Source: Membranipora membranacea (Eukaryota; Bryozoa; Gymnolaemata; Cheilostomatida; Membraniporidae). Taken from it: a DNA stretch of 64,000 bases. Position numbers and translations under genes: made by a program. Below the pieces are notes generated by a model. It was given only the letters and a program-made list of their open reading frames with translations, ran no database searches and was not told the DNA's origin. Positions within the stretch are counted from its first letter, which is position 1. Each line of letters opens with the position of its first letter. The stretch spans positions 4,588,001 to 4,652,000 of the forward strand of contig OU612068.1 in the NCBI GenBank assembly GCA_914767715.1. Direction: 5' to 3'. Positions 12,113 to 23,576 of this stretch are shown here, piece by piece.

Positions 12113-13006
12113 ATCAAGAGAAAATTAATAGATCGATTAGAATCCATAAACCGTAAAGCCTTCAGATGGGTATACGGCTTCAGAAAGTATGAAAGTATAT
12201 CAAATGCTATGCTGGCTAGAAACTGGCACACCCTAGCAACCCGTCGAAATCTAATCGACAAAAATCTTCTAAACCGTATAGCTGACGGCAAGGCTGCAGT
12301 GGACCCCAGGAGGTTCCTACCTCTATTCTGCAATACCCATAACACCATGCATGGATCAATCCAGTTCGGTGTTAACACCAATGTAGCTAGGTTTGCTTAT
12401 AAGCACCGCATGCTATCTAACAATGTCTTCTAATCTACATCCTTATTTTCTCCATTCTACTAAATATGTATCAATATGTATTGTAAATGTTGTATGTACA
12501 AGCTATTTAGATACCTTACTTAAATCTGTACTACGCCCACTGACGCCTATCGACCTAGCCCTGCTTTGTGGATCCCCGCGGATCCGGGGACTTTTACCCC
12601 CGGCCGGCATGTGCTGGTTTCACTGCGCCTTGTGGGACCTCTTTTGGTCACCCTCCATCCTAGCGATGGTGGGTGCACCCTGGCGGGTGGGTGGAATGGA
12701 CAACACATGTCTCACACAAGCATTTCATTTTCTTCAATCTAACCCTTTGCTTGCCATATACCTTATAACATTATAACACCGCTGTTCTCACCTAAAGCCT
12801 ACGTTGCCCAGAGTCTCGATATCTGACGATCATATTTGACAATAGAACATTATTCAGTTGCCATAACCTAACACTTCCAGAACCATTCAACAAATATTTC
12901 TACACAGTTACAGTACCGATCACTACAATCGACACAATACTATATATCTCGATAGAGGAGCCCCTACACTCCGAGTGAGATTAGAAAGGAATGGAATGGA
13001 ATGAGA
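12113..13006 (+). mobile_element. LINE 3' end: reverse-transcriptase C-terminus and 3' tail
   Basis: An open frame runs from about 12113 to the TAA at 12431-12433. It encodes the typical end of a non-LTR polymerase: LIDRLESINRKAFRWVYG, then a NAML..NWHTLATRRNLIDK..L segment and a short C-terminus. The following 550 bp are non-coding and include a GC-rich patch (12560-12680), ending in a (GGAAT)n-type tail at about 12985-13003. Only the 3' part was inserted (5' truncation). No catalytic domain remains. Confidence 0.7.
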
Positions 13007-14002
13007 CACCTCAAACTAGACAGACTGATATGCATGTGGAACTCATCCAGACAGGGCATCCTTGATCTTAGATAGATGGTAAGGTCAGGCAAAGGCCTGC
13101 AAAGGAGTTTTATTACAATTGCAGAAATCTGTCATAACATTTTTGCATTGCCTAGACCACAGCCAGCCCTTAAAAGCGTTCGGGATGGCGATCGCGGCCG
13201 TAGGCACCCCCTTAACGACCGCCTAGAGTAGGCTCTCGGAGTTGGTTGATAAATATAAACCATGGAAGGCCATAAGTTAAACTACTTGATATGTTTATCC
13301 GACGAAATGAAGATAAACGGATACATTTAACGGAAGAGGAGTATTATATGCAGTTAAAGCTACAGTGTGATTATTATCTTGTGCCAAGTCATTGAAAGTG
13401 GTAAAATTACATCTATAATAATATCCATTCAAAATTACTAAGCTAAGCTGAGCTAAGTTGACATGAGCTAATGATTCCCATTTATGCCTGCACAAGCTAC
13501 CACATTTGGAAAGGGGATTATTGCACTTATTCTTCCAGCATACTGCCCATTACATATTTCTATACCAGTAATCTATAATCCAGAAGTGTGGACAAAAATA
13601 ACTATATTCAACAGTGACTTGTGGCTATTATTTATTGTACCAGTAAAATAATCTTTTAATTACGGAGTAATACATGCTCTTCATCTCAATGGTAAATGGC
13701 AGGTTTACTAATCTATAAGTAGGCTGCCTAAAATTATCTGTTATAACCTGCTATAACTTTACAGCAGTCATACTCTGTATAAAACTGTATTTACCAGCAC
13801 TATTATGGGTGGCTCCTAAGTGTAACCAATAATTAAAACTGATCCAGATCATTTCGGTCATCCTATAGCTGTGTAACAAAACATTTGCACAATGACTAGC
13901 TTCTAAAATCACTTTGTCTGGTTGATTCAGACCGTCTTCTCCCCTTGAGCCAAGTGTATTTCATTGGTACTGATTTATACGCTGGCTTTTGCAGGATCAG
14001 TA
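13007..14002. other. Spacer upstream of the acyltransferase gene
   Basis: About 1 kb with no recognised gene. A GC-rich patch lies at 13180-13230. The remainder is AT-rich and probably holds the promoter of the next gene, but no clear TATA box was found. Confidence 0.5.
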
Positions 14003-14153
14003 ATGGGTGAGCACATAGCTGTATTGTGTGCAGGTTTCCTGTTACTGTTATCAGCGACCTATGGAGAAGTCAATGGCTCGACTGGAAGCCTCAAGAAGAT
14101 CTTTCAAATTCATTCTGTAACCTCCTCAACTACTGAGCTCGAAAGTGCTAAAA
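14003..14153 (+). CDS. Possible alternative first exon of the NRF-6-like gene
   Basis: An ATG at 14003 opens 50 codons plus one base that begin with a signal peptide (MGEHIAVLCAGFLLLLSATYG) and end at a good donor (AAAA|GTGAGT), phase 1. It could join in frame to an internal acceptor at 14470 (GCCGCAG|AC) within the main first exon, or to exon 2 at 15063, which also takes phase 1. Either product would be a secreted or type-I-inserted form with a different N-terminus. It could instead be a separate short upstream gene start. There is no direct evidence of transcription. Confidence 0.45.
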
Positions 14154-14374
14154 GTGAGTATCAATCAACTTTTCCTCTTATGTTACCCTTTTCGCAAAAC
14201 AACTTTGAGATTATCCATCCTAAACAATTGAGTGGATGAACCAGTGTGTAAGAAAATAGACTGTCATTATTGCTCCAATTATCAGACATGTCAGCCATAT
14301 TGGCAACAGCTATAATGCTTCGGTATTAGGACCTCAATTTACCGTATGGTTATGACATATTGATTGCCGACAAA

Positions 14375-17300
14375 ATGATGTCACATTTAGCTGAGTCAGC
14401 CTGCAAACTTCTCGCTCTGTTTGTTTTGGTTCTGTTAGGTTTGGTGAATATCCACCAATCAGATGCCGCAGACAGTATGTACTGGGTTAACCTGAAACAG
14501 TTAGCATCCAACTACAGTAATCATGAGCAGATTCTGGAGAACGCTGTATCCAAGGCTAATATCTCAGAGGACTGTACTCGGGCTATCATGTTTGTAATGG
14601 ATTTACCTATTACAGATATGAACAAACTACAATGTGAGTGAGAGAAATTACTTCTTTTAATCCGTTAATCCAAAACTTCTTGCTTCACTGGGGCCATCTT
14701 CATTCCGCGCACCACTATTATACTTGCACCGATGTAAACTATAGTTCAATTGAAACCTCATAAAATATTCTACAAAATGACCCTTAGGTGTACATCCAGT
14801 AGGTCTTCCACATAGCCCTAATACCAATTTGCTGGATTCCTTTTTGGATTCTACGTTTTCTTGTGTCATGTAAATATCTTGTGAAGAGACAAACAGAGGA
14901 TGCAAGGTCACAGATTGATCAATAATTTCCTAAAATCAAGCTAAGTGATTGAGCTATAGCTTTAATACTTAATAATAACAAGGTGAGTTGATTGTATATA
15001 TGTTGAAAGCTGTTCTTTTTAAAACTGAGGATTGCAAACTATACTATTCTGATGTTTTGTAGATTTTGATTCATTTGGCATACCTGGAGATGGATTACTA
15101 CTAGGGCGCCGTAACTACCTTGGGATGTATGATGAATGTATTAATGTAACATTCCCAATAGTATCAGGCAGCAGTGCCATCAGTGATAACATCTCTAACA
15201 AGTACTGCTCAGTATCTGTTCCCTTTATGGTAAGTTGGTTGATTTTAATAGTAGTTCGTGTATTTTAAAGACTAGCGAAAGACCCAAAGTAATATATAGT
15301 CTGACAGCTCATTGGGCTTGTACAGTAGATCGTAGATCAGTGGGAAAAATACCTAACATTATACATAATTCTTACCCAGAAGTGCTGTGAATTTTTTCGG
15401 GGAATAATATTGCACAAGCACTGAAAAACTAGCTGCCATACTATATACTGTTTTGGTCTTCAGCAGTTTTGGAGGATTGATCAAAATCTCTTGTTTGCTG
15501 ATAGGGGTCTGAAGGGGTTTTGGTTCTGGATAAGTGTAGGTGAGGTTTAAGAAATAATATGTGAAATACTAGCCCGGTTCCAAAATCTGAGCTCTATTTT
15601 TGTTTGTTGCAGAATGCCACAAAACTAAGGCTTGGGGTTTGTGCTCCTAAGCAATGTACTACTGAAGATGTCACTTCAATCTACTCCTCAGTACTTCAAA
15701 ATGGCTCCAAAGTCACAACGAAATGTCAGGATTTGAGTAAAGAACTTCCAGCTGGAAGCATAGCTGCTCTGTGAGTAAACAAACCAACCTTATTATGGAG
15801 GCATAGTTTCTTTTTTTGATTAACATATTGTCACTTCTTTGATAATTCGTAGCTTGTTTATCAAGGACATATATTCACAGAGCCATCTAATAGATAACTC
15901 CTACACAAGCTAGGTCCAAATAGCCATCGAGCACTTTAGGCACTTACTTGGTCTAACTTTTTAACGGTGGTAGCCAAAACAAAGAGTTGGATATTTTTTA
16001 TGAGAAGGTTTGTTATCATGATTATGGTACTTCTGTTAAAGGATCTGGTTGGCTCAACAATATCTCTTATTTCTATCGTAGGGTGTTTATCCTGATTTTG
16101 GTCGGTATATGTACAGTGGCAACTATATTTGAGGGTGTGCAGCAACTCAAATACAGCCATAAATCCGATACACCAGAGAGAAATGGGTCTGTGACAACTT
16201 GTGAAGCGAAACCAGCTGCCGGTATGTTTGCATGTGAAGTATTTATGCTATGGCCCAACTAATATGGGTCATTTTTCGGAAACTGGGCCAATATGTCACT
16301 ATTAACTGTAAAAAAATCAATTCCCTCCTCGCACATATGTCTGTTTGTTACAGTGTGGATAAGTTTGATATGATGATGTTTGTGAAAATGCGGAAAAATA
16401 CAGCGTGGTCAAATATAATTGCAACCAGATAAAAACCATGCAAGTCACAGTCATATCACAGCAGACCCGTAGTTCTAGGGGAGGCAGGGACGCTCTGCCT
16501 CCCTAGAATGTTCAAAAGAGTGACTCCTGTAAATATTCCATGTCAGAAGTGACATGGAAGTACTCACACATGCAGTAAGTGTGGTACTGAAAAACTCTGT
16601 GTAAATTATTCCAGCCGGTGTAAGTCCCATGACCCTTTCAGAGAACTTGCTCTACTAGCTTTGAGCAAGGTTAATCCATTTGCCTGCATTTCAGCTGCTC
16701 CCTTCCACTGGTCACGGCGCAGCAGCGTGACCAGTGGAAGGGAGCAACTCCGAATGCAGACAAATAAACTAAACTTGGTCTAGGAGTTACTCTTTACTTC
16801 CAGTTTATGTCGAGCTAAGAAATAACGGCGTTGTAGTATTATACAAGCTTTGTAGGACAGATAGAGCTTTTGCCGAGTTAGATGATAAATATTTACACAT
16901 TCTTTTGCGATCTTGCAGGTTTGTTGAGTAAGCTGCTAGTGTCTTTCTCTTTTTACTCTAACACCAAGCTACTGCTGAGCACTGAGGGACCTCCAGGGAT
17001 GATCCGTTGTCTCAATGGAATGAGATTCCTCTCCCTGACCTGGGTGATTATTGGACACGGTATACTGTTCTTTGCTGTTCCTCTTCTAGGTGAGGAAAAT
17101 TACCTAATTCAAAACGTGTCAGTAGCGGTAACTTCGTGATCAATGATGGTATACTTCATTTCTCGCTGTTCATTGAGCTTCAAGTCTAATTTGAGAATTG
17201 TCAAGCTTTACCCACGTGTTGGACTGGTTATCAGGCAATGTTTGGCATCATACTGCTACGTCATATCGTAATAGAAGAGATCAAGAACACTCAAAATGTT

Positions 17301-20300
17301 ATTAACTCGCTAGAATTCACCATTATTTATTTTTCTCTTTTATTAAGATCTCGTTTGGTTCTTCTATGAGGAATCTAAACCATTAGCGAGTCAAGTGCTG
17401 TTAAATGCAAACCTATCAGTTGACACTTTCTTTCTGATGGGCGGGATATTGGTTGGTTACCCTTTTCTGAGAGGATTCAAGAGGAGACAACTCGGATTCA
17501 AAGAGCTTCTAAAAGAAACACCAAAAGCTTACCTTCACCGTTACATCAGGTAGAGTATCAGGATCGAAAATAATGTCTCTTATTGATTATAGCTACAGTG
17601 GCCAATTCACGAGAGGATACCATTATTATTTATATGAATATTTTCCTGCTTGGCTAGACAAAATATATAGAAAAGTATTGACTGGACAAGAAACAAATTT
17701 ATCACATTTATATCATGGTTCTGGGGTTATTTGTCATAATGCTGTATTATATTCACGGAGCGCACAAGTATGGCATACTTTGTGACCTCTTGTTGGCCCT
17801 GTTTATGACAAAACAGAGGGTGGGCTGCCCCTAAAGAGGGACGCAAATTGCCTGAAGTCCTCGTATTGAGAGTGTGATGAGCTCATGAGGCTAGACATTG
17901 TAGAATTATGTATGATGATGTGTTTGTCCTCTTTCCTTGTTTAGATTGACTCCTGCGTATGCTTCTATGATGCTTATACACGTAACACTACTATGGTATA
18001 TGTGGGATGGACCACTGTATGCACACAATGAATATAGAATGTTTGAGCCAGGATGCCAGCAGCACTGGTGGATTAACCTTCTATACATCAGCAACATTAT
18101 GCCGGATATATATGCGGTGAGTTGTAGTAAATTGTATTTTGATATTTACCACAATTTTTTTATCATCAATCACTATTGTGTCAACATATCAACGGCGCCT
18201 GAATCCAACTTAATCATGAAATTATCCAGTGTTCAGTCTTTGATGGGTATAAGAATAATAATATAAATATAATGGTTTATATATATACACTATTTTATTT
18301 TGCTTGGCTTACCTGATTTCCTACTGATCCCACCAATGATGCGGACTCTATTTGGGCTCAGTGATCCCCACCCAGCTATATTGATGGGCTTATGTTATTT
18401 ATAGAGATGTATGCTACTAGATTCGAGCCCATCAACATAAGTCTTTTTGTACACTCTAAAAGTTCATCGTTGAGTTACCAACTGTCAAAATTTGATATTA
18501 TTGTTTTAACTCATCTGTTTGCATTTTGCAGTGTGGGAAATGGGGATGGTATCTATCGAATGACTTCCAATTCTTTCTGATTGCCCCATTCTTAGTGTTT
18601 TTATTTTACCGGTGAGTACTGTACAACACAACATCGTTGAATAGCTTTGAAGTATAAGAGAAGTGTTCATACATCCTAAAATCCTAAGGGTTGTCAGATT
18701 TGGAACTTCCATGCTACGCTCAATTACATATATCGACCAATTTTACTACTCTGCTGCCGCCCAGTGATGGGCAGCGATACTTGCTGGGTATAAAACATAA
18801 ATTTTACGGGAAATCCACTATCTTGTGACATCAAAAACGGATATATTCCCTTGAGGTCACGCCATAGTTTGCGTTGAAACAGTCTGCGCATGCGATCTCT
18901 GCAAAATTGAGTCTCAGAATTCCTATCAATTCATACGATTGGTAGTGAACTCAACTCATAGTACTTGCACTGACCAAAACCAAACTCGCTCATGATGCCT
19001 TATCACCTTTCAACATCCAGTTTGTGGTAACCATAGCCTAGTTTATCAGTGATATGCACGCCCAGTCAGAGTCAGTATATGCAAGAAAAGCATAAATATT
19101 TTAGTATTAAAAACAATTAAATCTCTTGATCTATGTCTAATCTTTCAGACCCTTAGAGCCCATAGAAAAGTTAGTTTTCAGCCGGCTATAAAAACCTCTA
19201 CTCCCAAAAAATAATACTGATGCAGGAGTCAAGATTCATAAGTTATGCATTGTGATTAATGATCAACTAGCCACTGGTCATGAGATATAATTATATGCTG
19301 TCAGGCAGTAAGTTACGGAAACGACCAAACCCAAGCCAGGTTAATTTGAAACTCAAAGCAAAACCCTAGCAGCATTTCATCATTATTTTAGATATTTACA
19401 CAGATTTTAAATTCTCTTTTTGTAGCTCAAAAGTTGCGGGCACAGTCGTCATGATATTGGCAATATTAGGGAGCTGTATTTCCGCAGCGGTACTCACCTT
19501 TCTTCAAAAACTAGTTTATACAAACACTCTTGAGTTCGCCAGAGTCAACTAGTAAGTAAAATTATCGAATGCAAAAACGTTTAGCAGTGTGTTCAAAATA
19601 CTTTATCTTTATGAAATGATTGTGCTGCACTGCACAATGTTTCCATGAGCATCTTCAGCTCGTTCAAAGTTACCCTTTGTTGTCCTCTCACAACTCAAAC
19701 TAAGAAAATGCTACTGTTTGAACGGTGAGAGAAAGAGCTGGAACCAAGAAAAAAAACTGCCAGGGGGTGGGTCTTGAACCCGGGGCACATGTATCTGTTT
19801 CCACGGAAAAAACTAGCCTGTCTTGCCGACAACGAGCCTATGGAATCCTAGAGAATAGATAACTATACATAACAAGCTAGTCAAGACGGTCATATTCAAA
19901 TAGCAGGCCAAGAAGTACCTTCCACCAAATCTTTATACTCAACCTTCAGCATTAGGAGTAGGTTGCAAAGCATAAATTCTTCAATGCATAGTTTGGATGC
20001 TCGGATTTTTTGGAGCCTTGCTAAACTTTTATAGGTTATACAAAACATCAAAACAGCAAAAAATCTGAAATTGTTCATCCATCATGACAATGACTTTTCT
20101 TTGCAGTACTGGACAGACTATTGGTATGGCTGGCTGGCTTACTCAGATGGAGTATTTTGTACCCTGGGCTCGTTACCAATCTTACGGAGTTGGCATACTA
20201 ACTGGGTGTGTCTTATTGGAGCTCAAAAGCAAGAACATTAAAATACCTCAGGTAAATGACACTACAGGACAGGTGTATTAATCAAATTGAACTAATGGGA

Positions 20301-23015
20301 GGTGGCAAAGTTGATTGGAGCGCCTGTCTTCAGCACGCAAATGTTGAAGGTTGTGGGTTAGAATCCCGCTGCAGTCAACTGACTACAGGGGATTGTTGGA
20401 TCCCCAGGTGTGCTCCGACCTACCTACAAACTGAGAGCAAATTGGTGCAGACATTAGGCCCTAGCCCCTAAGGCACCCGTATCTTGCCACACATTCTTCG
20501 GGATGCGGTGAGTGATGAAACCTTGTGATTTTTAACCAACATTTTTAGTTGCATGTTTCAAGATATCTCATTACAATGAATTGTTTATTGTATCTAATAC
20601 CCAAAGTTTTCTTGCTCTTCAACAGGTATGGAACCTTGCAGGTTGGGGACTGGCTGCCACGTTTTGTCTTTCTGTGGTGTACGGTCCATATTCAGCTAAC
20701 ATGGGATATCATGTGATTACTATGGCAGAGTCAATGGTATGGGGCGGAGTCACAAGAGCAGTGTGGGCCTTGGGTATTGCATATGTCGCCATATCATGTC
20801 ATCTAGGGCAAGGAGGTGAGAAATGATAATTTATACAAAAATACTCAAACAAATTAAAACTGGTATATTAGGTAACTATATATATATATATATATATACT
20901 TTATTATTGCCGATCAAAGTCAATAACAAATAAAGACCATGCCATGCATAAATAAATAAATAAAAACAAAGCAGTCAGATGTATTTATGAAAAATATCAT
21001 TGTCTATAAATGCTGTCCTTTGTATACCCGCACTAGATCCTCTCTCCGTATCAATAATATAATAAGTTAATCATGATCAGGTCCATAGGAGACGAATTGC
21101 AAGATCAATATCTTATTTCCTTGCAAGATCAATATAACTACTGCCAATGGATACAAGAAGGGATGAAATTGTTCATTATTTTTACTCTTTTTTTAAATGC
21201 TTTTTAAGACATCTCAAGATATTGATCTTGCAATTCGTCTCCTATGGACCTGATCATGATTAACTTTTTATATTATTGATTCGGAGAGAGGATCTAGTGC
21301 GGGTATACAAAGTATAGAATGACCTGAGGCTTAGCTGAAAAACAAAAATTTGACTTGATGTGTTTACAAAATGATGTATAATCATCTGAGGCCATGTATT
21401 ATATTCATATCATATCATATTTCATGTATGATAGTTCCTATTTATATTAGGCAACCTAATTTCAAGGGGCTACAAGGATTGTAATTATTCAAAGGAGTAG
21501 GCAAAAGGACAAACCTTTTCCGGAAGAAAATTGAAACAATTTATTTTCTTTTTAATAATGCAAATTATTACTGGGAAAAATATGGATGCGTTTCACGCAT
21601 TTCCACTCGTAAGTGACGTTCAACTCCAATGTAATATTTTGTTTGGCAGAGATTCGCAGAGTTTAAACTTTTCACTGATGTAGTGACCTGTTTCCTGTTT
21701 GACATTGTCTCAAAACTTTGTTTCTTCGTGCAGGCACAATTGTGTGAAGTCTAATCATTATTGTCTTCTGACTGAATCATGGAAAGACATGCGACAGCAT
21801 GGAATGACATGCTGGCAAGCTGGAAAGACAGCTAAAAACTCACTACATGTAAGGCCAATAGCCCTAACATGTACGCTGTGTTTTGCAAAGGGTGGTAATG
21901 GTAGACTGGAATGAGCTAGAGGACGAGAGAACACAACTCTGAGTAGTGAATAGCGGGCATGCTAATAAGCGCCATCAACCCATTTCTTTTTGGGGATGGT
22001 GAAATGGCACAAGCGGTTAGCGCGCTTGCTATTCACTGCCAGGTGATTAGTGCCGCAAGAGTTGTCTACTCGAATCCCAAGGTCGATTGTTCCAGCCTCA
22101 GCACCCTCATGTGTATACCTCTTCTGGTTTTATTGCGGTTTCGTAGCCCAAGATTTTTAATCACAATTCTCTGACATTCTATTTGATGATGATTTTCAGG
22201 TTGGATAAATGATTTCTTATCATGGCCGGGGTTTGTTCCGCTCAGTAGGCTTACATACTGTGCCTATCTCATCAATATGCCTATAATGTATGTGTTGGCT
22301 GGTGGAGCGAGAAATGGAGACTACTATACTACTCCTAAACTGGTCAGTATAATGCTGGTGAAATTCACATTTGCTGCATCGACTTTAAAGACTCAACGCC
22401 ATTATATGTGATGTCTTACCTCCGGGGACAGATCCCTCTATCGAAGCGAATTAAATGAATAGTCATCAAACCTTAAAATATTATTATTTTAATCCAAATG
22501 AGGTCCCCATTGCCGCCCAGCCCTGAATTCAAGAAAGCGAGTAAAATAGTTAGTATTATCTGAGTGGCAGTGCTTAACTTGAGTTAAGACTATGAGCGTC
22601 ACCGTGAAACAAACCTTTTCGTTCATATAAATTTTTTCAGAGTATTCACATAAATGGCAACAATGTAAATACTGCACCTGATACCGTCCTAATTGGTGTA
22701 TTTGCGAGCATAAAACACATAAAAATGTACGCTAGAAGTCCATTTCTATTATGGGATCAGTATAATCAACCAACACTTTTGTTATAGGCTGTTGACATGG
22801 TAATGCTGATCGCAGTTGTGTACCTCTTAGCAGTTCCATTCGCTTTGATTTTTGAGCTTCCTTGTTCAAACTTGGACAGACAATTTCTAATGGCTAAGAC
22901 AGTAAAGCCGCCAGTGGTTAAGCCGACCAACTTATACAGAAAACTGTCATCATCGGATAATTCACTCGTGATACCACATCCCGAGGCAGATCTCAGAGCA
23001 GGATCTTCGTCTTAA
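14375..23015 (+). CDS. NRF-6-like multi-pass O-acyltransferase (acyltransferase 3 family)
   Basis: Thirteen exons, 726 codons, all phases consistent: 14375-14633, 15063-15229, 15613-15770, 16082-16221, 16919-17089, 17348-17549, 17945-18116, 18532-18611, 19426-19551, 20107-20251, 20626-20815, 22200-22342, 22788-23015. A signal peptide is followed by the extracellular NRF domain with the hallmark DSFGIPGDG…YLGMYDEC and paired cysteines (exons 1-3), then a first membrane segment (exon 4). The Acyl_transf_3 domain starts near residue 270 (LNGMRFLSLTWVIIGH, the conserved His at about 288). It continues with VDTFFLMGG, WWINLLYISN, CGKWGWYLSNDFQFF and a run of membrane helices to the cytoplasmic tail. 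The family is named after C. elegans nose-resistant-to-fluoxetine proteins, implicated in lipid or drug transport; the true substrate is unknown. AATAAA lies at 23311-23316. Confidence 0.92.
16679..16764. repeat. Perfect-stem hairpin in acyltransferase intron 4
   Basis: Left arm 16679-16716 and right arm 16726-16764 are near-perfect inverted copies (core GGTCACG/CGTGACC with CCCTTCCACT/AGTGGAAGGG), separated by a 9-base loop. The flanks also show weak inverted similarity for another 30 bp. It looks like a small palindromic MITE. Confidence 0.65.
20298..20510 (+). repeat. tRNA-derived SINE, copy 2
   Basis: Lies in acyltransferase intron 10. It matches the minus-strand element at 4218-4430 from a degraded box A (GGTGGCAAAGTTGATTGGAG) through box B (GGTTGTGGGTTAGAATCCC), the body (CCAGGTGTGCTCCGACCTAC, AAACTGAGAGCAAAT) and the CTTCGGGATG end. 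Confidence 0.8.
20876..20898. repeat. (TA)n microsatellite
   Basis: About eleven TA units in acyltransferase intron 11. Confidence 0.8.
21016..21312. mobile_element. Palindromic MITE in acyltransferase intron 11
   Basis: A 97-bp left arm starting CTTTGTATACCCGCACTAG (21018-21114) is inverted at 21216-21312 with very few mismatches, around a central 100 bp. No coding capacity. I could not define a target-site duplication. Confidence 0.75.
22003..22110 (+). repeat. tRNA-like SINE head, second type
   Basis: GGCACAAGCGGTTAGCGCGC resembles box A, and TACTCGAATCCCAAGG is a degraded box B about 50 bases later. It differs from the SINE at 4218 and 20298. Weakly supported. Confidence 0.35.
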
Positions 23016-23576
23016 GGAGTTTTTAAAAAAGCTGAAAAGGTGCAGTGATCGGTGGCTTTTCAGAGAGACATGAACAAAGAAATGCAAAATAACCTCGAAA
23101 GTGAATGATGTGAATCTGATATTTATAATATTTCATAGAATGCTATCACGGTCAGAATCACTAAATGACACCATAGACTAGATTTGTCTTTTCATGGAAG
23201 TAAGTGGGATGATTCCCACTATACATTTTATAATTTTTAGCAGAGATCTTTATAATTTATTGAATATGTTGTTTCCACAAACAGAAAATTTAGAGTAAGT
23301 ATTTTAAGAAAATAAAGATCAGACCCAAAAGTCTTAAAAGGTGATAAAACAAGGGTTAAAAAATTCTATCCTGAATAGTAGAACGGAGCATTATGTATCT
23401 GTTTTGTCGATGCATCCACGAATTAGTAGGTCAGTGGCGCAGTTTAACCTCCAGGGAGATGTAAATTATTTGATTAGTCTTCCATTGTTTGGAATCTCAT
23501 ATTGTAAACATAAGCTTACGAGCTAAATCTTTGCTCACAAATCACACAATCAATATGCTTGATGCTGAGACAACCA

